Shown here in pieces: positions 7,127 through 15,072 of a DNA stretch of 29,784 nt. Position 1 is the stretch's first letter. The number at the start of each line of letters is the position of its first letter. Both the position numbers and the translations under genes were made by a program. Source of the stretch: Chloroflexota bacterium (GTDB lineage: Bacteria > Chloroflexota > Dehalococcoidia > UBA3495); contig JADFNR010000029.1 in NCBI GenBank assembly GCA_022563275.1, forward strand, positions 1-29,784. Reading direction: 5' to 3'. The notes beneath the pieces were generated by a model. That model worked only from the letters and a program-made list of their open reading frames with translations, did not search any database and was not told the origin of the DNA.

Positions 7127-8800
7127 TTACCCTGACAACACCACATCCAAGATCGCCACTTGTCCCCTGGCCACCGCGGCCAGGCCGTCTTTGATGGCTC
7201 CGGCCAGCCGTTTGGGGTCTTCCACCTTCTCTCCGTGACCGCCGAAGGGGGATGCCAGTTCCTGGTAGTCGGGGCCGGGGATGTCCACGCCGTGGAAGAT
7301 GCCGGACTTGGCGGCGTCGCCGTCGGGGTAGAAGGACAGGTGCAGCCGTTTCATGGCCGCGTAGCTGGAGTTGTTGAACACCACGATCATGATGGGCAGG
7401 CTGCTCTCTCTGGCCACGCCCAGGGCCTGGGTGATGGGGTTGTAGAGCAGCGAGCCGTCGCCCATGAGGGCCACCACCGGGCGGTCGGGAGCGGCCAGTT
7501 TCGCGCCTAGAGCCGTTCCGAGCCCCTGTCCCAGTCCGCCGGTGGGACGCAGGTAACTCTGGGGGTTGTCCCAGTGGATCCGCCGCAGTATCTGGGGCCG
7601 GTGAACGATGGTTTCGTCGATATAGATAGTATCGGAGGGCAGGGCCTCGTTCAACGCGTTGCAGAGCACACCGGGGTCGATGGGACTGGCGTTGGCGGCC
7701 GCGTCATTGATGGCCTGGTACTTCTCCCACACCCCGCCGTTTCCGGCGTAACCGTTGGCCTTGCCGCCCTTTGCCTTGATGGCGTCGGCCAAAAGTTGCA
7801 GGGTGAGCGGCAGATCGCCCTCCAGATAGTGGTCGGCGCCCAAATCCTGGTACACCATGAACTCTTTGATGGGGTTCTCGTCAATGATCACCACAGTGCC
7901 ATTGGCCGGGCGGGCGCTGCCCGGATACCAGGGGGCGCGGGTGCCCGCCACCAGGAATAGGTCGAACTCGCCGTACCTGGGCTTCAGGTCGTAGCCGTTG
8001 TGCAGAGGGTGACTCTTGGGGAAATTGGCGTAGCCGGGGCCCTCCGACTCAAAGACCGGGATGGACATGGTCTCGGCCAGGGCCACCAGCGCGTTGAATC
8101 CCTCGGCGCTCCGTCCTGAGGAATCGGCCAGAATCACCGGGTGCTTGCTCTCGATCACCAGGTCGGCGATTCGTTCGATGTCCGAGGATTCTGGGCGGGT
8201 CTTGGGAGCCGGGGGTTTGTTCTTCAGTCCGGCGGGCGGCGTCCATTCTTCCAGCATGGTTTCCATTGGAACGTTCAAGAAGGTCGGGCCCTTGGGGGTG
8301 CGCTGGGCCATCTCACCGGCGCGGCTGAAGGTCTCGTAAAGAACCTCGGCGCTGGTCACGCGGCTGCTCCACTTGGTGATGGATTCCACCAGCCGGTTTG
8401 GTCCGCCTACTATGCTCAGGTTGCGCAGCCACTGGGGGCCGGGGTCGAATCCTTCAGCCTCTCCGTAGGTGCCAGTCTCGCCCGAAGCCACCAGCATGGG
8501 AATCTCGCCCTGGAACGCGCCGTGGATGCCCATGGAACCCTGGAGCACGCCCACGCCGGCGTGGAGCAACACCGCCTGCATCCGTCCGGTCATCCGCGTG
8601 TAACCCTGGGCCATGGCCACCGCCAGGGTCTCGTGCCAGCAGTTGATGTACTTGGGGCCGGGCTCCTCGTTGATGGCCTGTCTCGCCAATGCCTCCCACA
8701 CCGCGGGCCACTCGGAACCGGGCGAGGATATGATGTAGTCCACGTCGAGCTTGCGGAGGGCTTCGAGGATGGCGTCGCCGCCGTCTTTACGCTGGGGCAT
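7127..8800 (-). CDS. Thiamine diphosphate-dependent enzyme (acetolactate synthase / benzoylformate decarboxylase-like)
   Basis: 557-residue ThDP enzyme with the usual three domains. The PYR domain has the catalytic Glu at E57 (CWHETLAVAMAQGY). A central Rossmann-like domain lies at ~200-340. The PP domain carries the cofactor motif GDGSLLYN at 447-454 and NN at 476-477. The family includes acetolactate synthases and 2-oxoacid decarboxylases; sequence alone does not settle the substrate, and no regulatory subunit gene is beside it. The ATG at 8800 is chosen over the longer frame to 8866 because it aligns with family starts and has GGGAGGA seven bases upstream. A perfect TATAAT on this strand lies 65 bases upstream. 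Its divergent partner is an amidohydrolase. Confidence 0.86.
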   Translation of the reverse strand: MPQRKDGGDAILEALRKLDVDYIISSPGSEWPAVWEALARQAINEEPGPKYINCWHETLAVAMAQGYTRMTGRMQAVLLHAGVGVLQGSMGIHGAFQGEIPMLVASGETGTYGEAEGFDPGPQWLRNLSIVGGPNRLVESITKWSSRVTSAEVLYETFSRAGEMAQRTPKGPTFLNVPMETMLEEWTPPAGLKNKPPAPKTRPESSDIERIADLVIESKHPVILADSSGRSAEGFNALVALAETMSIPVFESEGPGYANFPKSHPLHNGYDLKPRYGEFDLFLVAGTRAPWYPGSARPANGTVVIIDENPIKEFMVYQDLGADHYLEGDLPLTLQLLADAIKAKGGKANGYAGNGGVWEKYQAINDAAANASPIDPGVLCNALNEALPSDTIYIDETIVHRPQILRRIHWDNPQSYLRPTGGLGQGLGTALGAKLAAPDRPVVALMGDGSLLYNPITQALGVARESSLPIMIVVFNNSSYAAMKRLHLSFYPDGDAAKSGIFHGVDIPGPDYQELASPFGGHGEKVEDPKRLAGAIKDGLAAVARGQVAILDVVLSG

Positions 8801-8864
8801 AGGAGGGTCCTCCCAAATATTTAGTATCAAGGCGACCGGTTGGGGTACCGGGGAATTTCCGCCC

Positions 8865-8870
8865 ATTATA
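8865..8870 (-). promoter_or_regulatory. -10 element TATAAT for the ThDP enzyme gene
   Basis: A perfect TATAAT on the minus strand, 65 bases before the ATG at 8800. No good -35 hexamer is found at the usual distance, so strength or activator dependence is uncertain. Confidence 0.45.
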
Positions 8871-8886
8871 CATACTATGAGGAACC

Positions 8887-8915
8887 TTGACTCCAGTGAC
8901 TCCCGAATATATCCT
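8887..8915 (+). promoter_or_regulatory. Sigma70-type promoter for the amidohydrolase gene
   Basis: TTGACT at 8887-8892, a 17-base spacer, then TATCCT at 8910-8915, 58 bases before the ATG at 8973. The -35 region lies within about 20 bases of the divergent -10 element, so both genes could answer to one regulator. Confidence 0.5.
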
Positions 8916-8972
8916 CAGCCGCGCGGGATACCCTCAAACCCAGACCGCACGCCTAAAAAAAATGGAGGAGCC

Positions 8973-9995
8973 ATGGCCCAGGAAACGCCCCCCAGCGTCC
9001 CCGATGGATTTATCGATGTCCACGCCCACATCGCGCCGGTGAGTTTCTTGAAAGAGGCTCAGAAGTCGGCCAAAATCTTTGGCGTGGAAGTCGAAGAGAC
9101 CGACTCCGGCCACGCTCTGACCTTTCCCGGTCTTCCGACCCTTCGTGCGGCCGGCGGCAGTCTGTGCGAGACCGAGACCCGGTCTGAATGGATGCGGGAG
9201 CACGGAGTGGGCTCCCAGTATCTGGCCGCCTGGCTGGATATTCAGGGATACACATTGCCCGCCGAGAAAGAGGCCGACTGGGTGCGGCTGTTGAATGAAC
9301 ACATGGTGCGGACGGCCAAGGACAGCGGCACGGCCTTCCGGACCATCGCCGCGGTGCCCATGCGGGACGGCGAACGGGCGGCCCGGGAGTTGGAATACGC
9401 CGTGAAGACGCTGGGGATGTTGGGGGTCATGCTGCCCAGCGACCCAGCCGATATCGACGTGGCCGACCCCAGCCTGGAGCCGCTGTGGGCCGCGGCGGAG
9501 GAATTGGACGTGCCGGTGATGCTCCACGGGGCGTCCCACAGCAAATGGCCGCTGGTTGGACCCAGTTACATGGCTTTCAGCATGGGGCGGACCCTGGACA
9601 CCACCATCTTGGCCGCCAAGCTGATCCACTCCGGGCTGATGGACCGGCATCCCAAGTTGAAGTTGATGCTGTGCCACGGCGGCGGGTCCCTGCCCTACCT
9701 CATCGGCCGGTTGGACATGGCCTACCGCAGGGGCATGGAGAAAGTGGCGGAATTGGAGCGGGGCGGGCCGGAAGCGTACATGTCCATGCTCTACTACGAC
9801 ACCGTCACGGTTAATCCCCGCTCCCTGCGGTTGCTGCTGGACCTGGCCGGACCGGAACACGTGCTGTTGGGGTCGGACTGGGTCTGGGCGGCCATGAGCG
9901 GCGGCCTGATGGACGCCGTGGGCCACGTAGACCTTGACCAGGCGGACCAGGACCGCATCTGCCGCCAGAACGCGCTGGACCTCTTTAAAGCGTGA
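8973..9995 (+). CDS. Amidohydrolase family 2 (ACMSD-like metal-dependent hydrolase)
   Basis: 340-residue TIM-barrel hydrolase or decarboxylase of the ACMSD / amidohydrolase-2 family. Metal-site signatures are visible: HAH in FIDVHAHI at residues 17-19, HGASHS in the middle, LCHGGGSLPYLIGRLD, and LGSDWVW near the C-terminus with the catalytic Asp. Members decarboxylate or hydrolyse aromatic and muconate-type acids. The ATG at 8973 follows GGAGGAG by two bases and is preferred to the longer frame beginning at 8751, which overlaps the divergent gene. With the divergent ThDP enzyme it could handle consecutive steps on a 2-oxo or aromatic acid; this is inference. Confidence 0.88.
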   Translation: MAQETPPSVPDGFIDVHAHIAPVSFLKEAQKSAKIFGVEVEETDSGHALTFPGLPTLRAAGGSLCETETRSEWMREHGVGSQYLAAWLDIQGYTLPAEKEADWVRLLNEHMVRTAKDSGTAFRTIAAVPMRDGERAARELEYAVKTLGMLGVMLPSDPADIDVADPSLEPLWAAAEELDVPVMLHGASHSKWPLVGPSYMAFSMGRTLDTTILAAKLIHSGLMDRHPKLKLMLCHGGGSLPYLIGRLDMAYRRGMEKVAELERGGPEAYMSMLYYDTVTVNPRSLRLLLDLAGPEHVLLGSDWVWAAMSGGLMDAVGHVDLDQADQDRICRQNALDLFKA

Positions 9996-10051
9996 TCGGG
10001 AACGGCTAACCCGTCGTTCCAGCATGCACCGGAAAGACCACGTGTCGTAGG

Positions 10052-10070
10052 GGCGGGTTTCCAACCCGCC
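10052..10070. repeat. Perfect 8-bp hairpin, REP-like
   Basis: GGCGGGTT and AACCCGCC around TCC, preceded by GTAGG, 56 bases after the amidohydrolase stop. There is no T tract. It may be a transcript-stabilising or REP-type element. Confidence 0.5.
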
Positions 10071-10258
10071 AGGACATTGATAACCCACGTTTGTGTCCGC
10101 TTATCAGCCCGTGTATCCCGCTCACCATGAGCGGTCGCGTGGCGGACCGGAATCCATTAGATCGGCGGCGGCCCGGTTATGCCAATATTCCCCGCGCTGA
10201 TATGCTTAATGGACGACCGTCCGCGCGGTCAGTTTTTGGGCAGGGCATTCGGGGAACC

Positions 10259-11299
10259 ATGAAACTAGACACCGCAGAAGACATCCTGCAAGAAGTCAGA
10301 GAGATTTCGGAGTTCGAGGGCAGGGACCTGCGCCAATGGCTATACCGCGAGATATTGTTAAACGCCCTGAAAACTAAAAGGGACGACTTGGACATCTTGG
10401 ACCTGAAGGTGATCAACCGGACTGTGGACGAGATCCGGTACGCCGCCCGAGTGTTCAAGCCGTACCGGGGTATCCGCAAGGTGTCCATCTTCGGCTCGGC
10501 TCGGATCTCTGAAGACGAACCCCATTACGAACTGGCCTCCCGGTTCGGCCGCCTGATGGCCGAGCAGGGTTTCATGGCGATCACGGGCGCTGCATCTGGA
10601 ATCATGAAGGCCGGGATCGACGGGGCCGGGGCGGAGAACAGTTTTGGGGTCAATATCCTTCTCCCCTCCGAAAGTCTCAGCACCGTTATGCAGGATGACC
10701 CCAAGTCGATCTCGTTCCGATACTTCTTCACCCGGAAGTTGTTCTTCGTCATGGAGGCTGATGCCTGTGTGCTTTTCCCAGGTGGGTTCGGTACTCAGGA
10801 TGAGGGGTTTGAGGTATTAACGTTACTGCAAACAGGGAAGGCGCAACCGATGCCGTTGCTGCTCATGGAAGTTCCGGGCGACAACTATTGGGAGATCTGG
10901 GACCGGTTCATCAGAGAGCAGCTATTGGCTCGAGGTTACATATCCCCGGAAGACTTATTCCTATATAAAATAGCCCATTCCGCCGAAGAGGCGGTGGCCT
11001 GGATAATGTCTTACTATTCCACCTACCACTCCGTCCGTCAGGTCCGTGGCCGGCTTGTGATCAGACTGGAAAAGGACCTGTCGATGGAACAGATGGCCCA
11101 GTTGAACCATTCATTCGCTGACCTTGTGAAATCCGGCGAAATCGAGAAGGCAGTTGCGCTGCCCCAGGAAAAGGACGAACCCAAATTGCTGTCCAAGCCG
11201 AGGATCTCCTTCCGCTACAACAAGCGGAGCCCCGGGCGGCTCAACCAGATGATCTTGGCGATCAACCAGATGGGAAGCACGGTTCAGGCGGATGAATAA
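10259..11299 (+). CDS. LOG family protein (TIGR00730-like Rossmann fold)
   Basis: 346-residue protein with a LOG (lysine decarboxylase-like, cytokinin riboside phosphoribohydrolase) core. Conserved parts are FGSARI at 78-83, ITGAASGIMKAG at 108-119, FTRK at 157-160, and the signature PGGFGTQDE at 174-182 that carries the catalytic Glu. Characterised LOG proteins hydrolyse nucleoside 5'-monophosphates to the base and ribose 5-phosphate. The N-terminal ~65 residues and a C-terminal ~90-residue extension exceed the compact LOG core. The ATG at 10259 has GGGGAA just upstream; an in-frame start further upstream is possible but has no homologous sequence. It converges on the small-protein genes at 11337. 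Confidence 0.85.
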   Translation: MKLDTAEDILQEVREISEFEGRDLRQWLYREILLNALKTKRDDLDILDLKVINRTVDEIRYAARVFKPYRGIRKVSIFGSARISEDEPHYELASRFGRLMAEQGFMAITGAASGIMKAGIDGAGAENSFGVNILLPSESLSTVMQDDPKSISFRYFFTRKLFFVMEADACVLFPGGFGTQDEGFEVLTLLQTGKAQPMPLLLMEVPGDNYWEIWDRFIREQLLARGYISPEDLFLYKIAHSAEEAVAWIMSYYSTYHSVRQVRGRLVIRLEKDLSMEQMAQLNHSFADLVKSGEIEKAVALPQEKDEPKLLSKPRISFRYNKRSPGRLNQMILAINQMGSTVQADE

Positions 11300-11336
11300 T
11301 CCTGGCTGGCCCCTCTTTTTGCCGGTGTTGTGAAGG

Positions 11337-11567
11337 TCAGGCTTTGACCCATTGGCACTCAGGCTGGTGGCCATGGTCTCCGCCGTCGGAGCAGGTGCAG
11401 GGGATTTCATCCCGTTTCCCGAAGCCGTGGCGCTCCAAAGAGGAATTAAACCCGAAGTAGAATCCGTCGCCGTCGTCGATGGAGTCGAACCCGGCCTGGA
11501 AGGCTTCTCTCAGTTGTTCGTAGCTGGGTTGCCCGTAGCCCGGTTGTGTGGAGATGGATTTCGCCAT
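11337..11567 (-). CDS. Small uncharacterised Cys/His-containing protein
   Basis: 76-residue protein of unknown function, last gene of the dioxygenase operon. The N-terminal half is aromatic and acidic (SIDDGDGFYFGFN), and the C-terminus holds C57, C59, H65, H67 and C71 (PCTCSDGGDHGHQPEC), a possible metal site. Its ATG overlaps the TGA of the 66-residue gene as TGATG, and there is no Shine-Dalgarno sequence, so translation is probably coupled. It does not resemble a Rieske or plant-type ferredoxin that I recognise. Coupling and operon position support it as a real gene, perhaps with a structural or assembly role in the oxygenase. Confidence 0.65.
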   Translation of the reverse strand: MAKSISTQPGYGQPSYEQLREAFQAGFDSIDDGDGFYFGFNSSLERHGFGKRDEIPCTCSDGGDHGHQPECQWVKA

Positions 11568-11767
11568 CAGTCCAGCACTTTCACGATGTCCGGGGCGAAG
11601 AACATGTCTTCGGTCCCCACCAGGGACGGGTCATCGGGACAGGTCAGGTATTTGGCGAAAACCCAGACGCCGTCTTTGGGGTTCTCCACCACCTCCACCG
11701 TTGCTCCAGCGATGGTGGCGATCTTGACCCCCTCTTCCAAGAGCATCAGGTTGATCACCTCAGCCAT
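11567..11767 (-). CDS. Small uncharacterised protein (beta-rich, 66 aa)
   Basis: 66-residue protein of unknown function. Alternating hydrophobic residues (VKIATIAGATVEVVENP, GVWVFAKYLTCP, DMFFAPDIVKVLD) suggest a small beta-barrel. A strong ribosome binding site, GGAGGT, lies six bases before the ATG at 11767, which supports it as a real gene. It begins 103 bases after the Rieske beta subunit stop and is translationally coupled to the next small gene by TGATG. A role linked to the oxygenase is inferred from position only. Confidence 0.65.
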   Translation of the reverse strand: MAEVINLMLLEEGVKIATIAGATVEVVENPKDGVWVFAKYLTCPDDPSLVGTEDMFFAPDIVKVLD

Positions 11768-11870
11768 CTCAATACCTCCATCCGGGGCGTTGCCCGATGC
11801 GCGGTGCGGACCGCTGTCGATTTAGATTGCTCATAATAATCATGGGCCTGCCGGAATTGGTTTGGCGGAA

Positions 11871-12416
11871 TCAGAAGAAGAAGGTAAGGTTCTTGGCCAG
11901 CAACACGTTCTGGTCCAAGATGATCTTTCGATCGGCGATCTTCCAGGCCCCGTTCACCTTTCTGAGTGTGTCTTCCCGCTTGCCGATCAGGAAGTCGGTT
12001 TCGGTCTGGACCCGGTTGCGGTAGACCAGGAACCGGCACTTCACCGAAACCTCGGTGGGGTCGGAGGCCGACGGAACGGCGTTCAGAATCTGCACGTTGG
12101 TGACGAAATGGCAGATGCGGGAGAGGGGTTCCTCCGCCCAATGCACACCGGTGCGGATCTGCCTCACCCGCCGGTCCAGAGTTTCCTTGCCCTCGTCGAA
12201 CCAGTTGATGTCCTGGCCGGCGCGGGTGAACTCGCGTTCCATCTCGCTGGACTTTACGTTGCGGCGCATGGGCATCCAATAGCGGATGTCGTCGGTGAGC
12301 AGGTCCAGCCAGTCCTCGAAGTTCCGTTCGTCCAGCAACTCGGCTTCCTGGTATAGGAACTCTTCGATCTCGTTCTTGAGCAGCAGATGGGCGATGCTTG
12401 ACTCGGTTGTTGTCAT
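11871..12416 (-). CDS. Aromatic-ring-hydroxylating dioxygenase beta subunit
   Basis: 181-residue small subunit of a Rieske non-heme iron dioxygenase, SnoaL/NTF2-like cone fold. Typical sequence includes EIEEFLYQEAELLDERNFEDW at the start (read here as two parts, EIEEFLYQEAELLDE and RNFEDW), DDIRYWMPMRRN, ICHFVTNVQI and VNGAWKIADRKIILDQNVL near the end. It has a structural role and stabilises the alpha3beta3 hexamer. The ATG at 12416 is preferred over the frame start at 12497, whose first 27 residues are unlike the family; GGAGG lies ten bases upstream. Only one beta subunit serves two alpha subunits in this operon. Confidence 0.9.
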   Translation of the reverse strand: MTTTESSIAHLLLKNEIEEFLYQEAELLDERNFEDWLDLLTDDIRYWMPMRRNVKSSEMEREFTRAGQDINWFDEGKETLDRRVRQIRTGVHWAEEPLSRICHFVTNVQILNAVPSASDPTEVSVKCRFLVYRNRVQTETDFLIGKREDTLRKVNGAWKIADRKIILDQNVLLAKNLTFFF

Positions 12417-12537
12417 ATCGCTGGGGCCTCCGTGATGGGCTCGGGGGTTTGTGGTTCGCCCCGGGCATTTTGACTTGGTTTGAGGGGTTGCCCCCATCTC
12501 CGACTATGTCGAGAGTCCCGACTCCGTCGGACCTAAC

Positions 12538-12558
12538 CTTCCCCCGCAACGGGGGAAG
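12538..12558. repeat. Perfect 9-bp hairpin in REP-like intergenic block
   Basis: CTTCCCCCG and CGGGGGAAG around CAA. It is part of the repeat-rich 265-bp gap between the alpha and beta dioxygenase genes and has no T tract. Confidence 0.6.
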
Positions 12559-12610
12559 GGATTATTAGCCTTAACCAGAAGCATCTTTGCTAGAACCGCT
12601 CATCCTGAAC

Positions 12611-12660
12611 TCCGACCGTAGGTCGAGAGTCTCCCCGATGCATCGGGGGACCTGTCGGAG
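12611..12660. repeat. Dispersed intergenic repeat, copy 1 (inverted relative to copy 2)
   Basis: A 50-bp block centred on CTCCCCGATGCATCGGGGGA, flanked by complementary TCCGAC and GTCGGA ends. Its reverse complement matches 25918-25967 at about 40 of 45 aligned positions by eye. It sits inside the aromatic operon, between alpha and beta genes. Confidence 0.7.
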
Positions 12661-12681
12661 GACCGCTAAAGTCATGAAACT

Positions 12682-14082
12682 CTAGTGTCCCTTGCCGTTG
12701 CCGTTGCGCCAGGTGGCCAGCGTGTCCCAGTCGGGGGCGTTCATGAATTCGGACCACCGCTGGTAGAAGCCGCGTTGGTTATGCTCGGTCGCCTTGGCAT
12801 CGGTCACGTTCCTGATCTGGCCCGGCATGTCCAGGCCGTCGGTGTCCACCGGCTGGGGGTCGAAGCCCATGCCCATCTGATAGTTGTATGGGTGGCGCCG
12901 GGCGATCACCCCCCGGCTGGCGTTATGGGCGTAATTCCAGTTCTCCATGTCGTCCTGCTCGGTGAGACCGCCGGGGCCGGAGTAGCTGATGTAATAAAGG
13001 CGGAGGAATTCCTTGACCTCCGGCGGGGCCTTCTTATCGACCAGGAACCAGCGCCAGGCCTCGTGACTGTCGGGGCTGCGGGGGTGCCAGGCGGCGATGG
13101 TCCGGGGCTGGCGCGGGAGGTATGACATGTTGGGGAACACGGTGCTGGGTCCGGGGACCAGGCGGGCCCATTGTCCGTAGTTCTTGCGGCGCTCGGCCTC
13201 GCAGTGAGCGAAATACTCAGCGACGATCTTGGAGTGTTGGTAGCCGGGTATCACCTTGTCGTCTGGCCGTAGGAAGGTGATGGTCCCGTGGCCTCGTTCC
13301 GGGAAGGAGATATCCAAGGCAGTGGCCCCCTCCCGCTCCTGATTATCGCGACGTCCGCTGCCGCTGGGGCCCACGCCGACCATGTCCACGGAGCGGTGGC
13401 TGATGTTGTGGTAGCGGTCGCCGATGAAGTTCTCGGCGGGGAACTTCCAGTTACAGGGAATGACCCACTTTTCAACACCGCCGAAGACCTCGGTCTCGCC
13501 GCCGGCCCCGTCCCAGGTGTCAAGCAGGAAATCCAGGTAGGTCTGGAACCCGCCGATATACTCCAGGAAGGACGGTGCGGACTTGTCCCAGGTGGCCCAG
13601 ATGGCGCCCTTGTAGTTGCACATCTGGGCTACCTCAGGCAGCCCCCATTTGGATTTGTCCAGCTTCTCTTTATAGGCGTCCTTGAAGTAGGGAACGCCCA
13701 CCAGCTTGCCGTCGGTGGCGTAACTCCAGCCGTGGTACGGGCAACTGAATACCGGCGTGTTGCCTTCGTCGTAGCGGCAGACCTTCATGCCCCGGTGGGC
13801 GCAGGAGTTGAGGAAAACGTGAATCTCACTCTGGCGGTCGCGGCAGAGGATCACCGATTCCTCCCCCATGGAAGACACGAAGAAGTCTCCGGGCTTGCTG
13901 ATCTGACTTTCGTGTCCGATGAACAGCCAAGCCCTGGCGAATAATTGCTCCTGCTCTTGAGCGTAGATCTCGGGGTTGACGAAGACTTCCCGGCTGATGG
14001 TGCCGGCGTCGAGATCGACCATGGTATTGGCTTGGCCGTTCTTCTGACCGTTCTTGCTGGTTGCCTTGCGGGCGGTTGCCAT
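12682..14082 (-). CDS. Rieske aromatic-ring-hydroxylating dioxygenase alpha subunit (second alpha of operon)
   Basis: 466-residue catalytic subunit that would insert O2 into an aromatic ring using electrons from a ferredoxin. The Rieske [2Fe-2S] ligands are C94, H96, C114 and H117 (CAHRG, CPYHGW). The mononuclear iron site is AENFIGDRYHNISH with D222, H225 and H229, and the third ligand is probably in TEQDDMENW near residue 385. The start ATG at 14082 has GGAAGGAGG nine bases upstream. It resembles the other alpha (15998-17368) along its whole length, so the two arose by duplication. It is directly upstream of the beta gene. Substrate cannot be named. Confidence 0.92.
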   Translation of the reverse strand: MATARKATSKNGQKNGQANTMVDLDAGTISREVFVNPEIYAQEQEQLFARAWLFIGHESQISKPGDFFVSSMGEESVILCRDRQSEIHVFLNSCAHRGMKVCRYDEGNTPVFSCPYHGWSYATDGKLVGVPYFKDAYKEKLDKSKWGLPEVAQMCNYKGAIWATWDKSAPSFLEYIGGFQTYLDFLLDTWDGAGGETEVFGGVEKWVIPCNWKFPAENFIGDRYHNISHRSVDMVGVGPSGSGRRDNQEREGATALDISFPERGHGTITFLRPDDKVIPGYQHSKIVAEYFAHCEAERRKNYGQWARLVPGPSTVFPNMSYLPRQPRTIAAWHPRSPDSHEAWRWFLVDKKAPPEVKEFLRLYYISYSGPGGLTEQDDMENWNYAHNASRGVIARRHPYNYQMGMGFDPQPVDTDGLDMPGQIRNVTDAKATEHNQRGFYQRWSEFMNAPDWDTLATWRNGNGKGH

Positions 14083-14127
14083 GCTGGTTCGCCTCCTTCC
14101 TATGGGAGAAGCCTGGGTTATATTCGA

Positions 14128-15012
14128 TTATTTCTTCGACTTGGAGCGGACGTCCGCGCCAGCCATCTGTTCCAAGATTCGCGCGACGACGGGGAACCCG
14201 TCTTGACCCCAACCCTGGGCTTGGGCGCGCTGGAGCACGTCGTCCACGATGTCGCCGATGCGGGATGGGGCCTGCACATCGCGGGCGAGTTGACAGGCCA
14301 GGTGCAGGTCCTTGGCCACGATGTCCAGTGTCCCGTTGGAGGCGAAGGTGCCGTCGAGGAGCACGCCGGCGTAGCGGTCCATGACGCCGCTGGCCGAGGC
14401 GCTGATTGGGATCAGCTTGGCCAGGACATCCATGTCCAGACCGGCCTTGGCGCCGATGAGCATTCCTTCGACCCCGGCCACGAAGTTGGAGTATCCCAGG
14501 TATTGGGTAACCAACTTGGCCGTGCAGCCCGAGGCGGTCCCACCCACGTAGATGACATCTTTTCCCATGGTCTCCAGGACCGGGCGGTATTTCTCGAAAA
14601 CGGCTGGGTCGCCGCCGACCATCATGGTCATGTTTGGGATACGGCCGCTGACCGGACAGTCCAGCATCTCGATGCCGTGCTGTTTGCAGATGCCGGCCAA
14701 TTTATGGATCACCGTGGGGGAGTTGGTGGTGGTGTCTATCCAGGCGCCCCCGCTTCGTAGCCCGGCCAGGATGCCGGTCTCCGGGTCGGTGAGCACCTGC
14801 TGGGCTTCCACCGGGCCGGGCAGCGAGGTGAACACCGCCTCGCTGGCCTCGGAGAGTTCCCGGGGGCTGTCGGCCCAGTTGGCCCCCATCTCGCACAGGT
14901 TGGTGGCCGAATCGCGGCGCACGTCATAAACCGTGACCGCGTGCCCCGCCTCAATGAGGGCCTTGACCATGGGATTGCCCATGGTCCCGGTGCCGATATA
15001 ACCGAGTTTCAT
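14128..15012 (-). CDS. NAD(P)-dependent beta-hydroxyacid dehydrogenase (3-hydroxyisobutyrate dehydrogenase-like)
   Basis: 294-residue dehydrogenase of the 6-phosphogluconate / 3-hydroxyisobutyrate family. The dinucleotide fold GYIGTGTMGNPM is at 4-15, the substrate loop DCPVSG at ~118-123, and the catalytic Lys is K166 in GCTAKLVTQ. The helix after the Lys has T-Q where KxxNN is usual, and the loop after PVSG is a few residues shorter than in typical HIBADH, so the substrate may differ. ATG 15012 is preceded by GGAGAAC. It lies inside the aromatic operon, 45 bases before the second alpha and about 60 after the extradiol dioxygenase. It might oxidise a hydroxyacid released by ring cleavage. 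Confidence 0.88.
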   Translation of the reverse strand: MKLGYIGTGTMGNPMVKALIEAGHAVTVYDVRRDSATNLCEMGANWADSPRELSEASEAVFTSLPGPVEAQQVLTDPETGILAGLRSGGAWIDTTTNSPTVIHKLAGICKQHGIEMLDCPVSGRIPNMTMMVGGDPAVFEKYRPVLETMGKDVIYVGGTASGCTAKLVTQYLGYSNFVAGVEGMLIGAKAGLDMDVLAKLIPISASASGVMDRYAGVLLDGTFASNGTLDIVAKDLHLACQLARDVQAPSRIGDIVDDVLQRAQAQGWGQDGFPVVARILEQMAGADVRSKSKK

Positions 15013-15072
15013 TTAGCCGTTCTCCAGGTAAACGATCTACGGGGCTTTCTGGTGTTTCGGTGGACCGCCGGA

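Noticed and set aside
8934..10088. 384-residue open frame opposite the amidohydrolase
   Set aside because: Antisense shadow, rich in H, Q, G and P with no recognisable domain.
11755..12549. 264-residue frame over the dioxygenase beta gene
   Set aside because: R/P/G-rich shadow of the real beta subunit in another frame.
12538..12558. Hairpin as terminator between alpha and beta dioxygenase genes
   Set aside because: No T tract on either side; a terminator would split alpha from its beta. Treated as a REP-like repeat.
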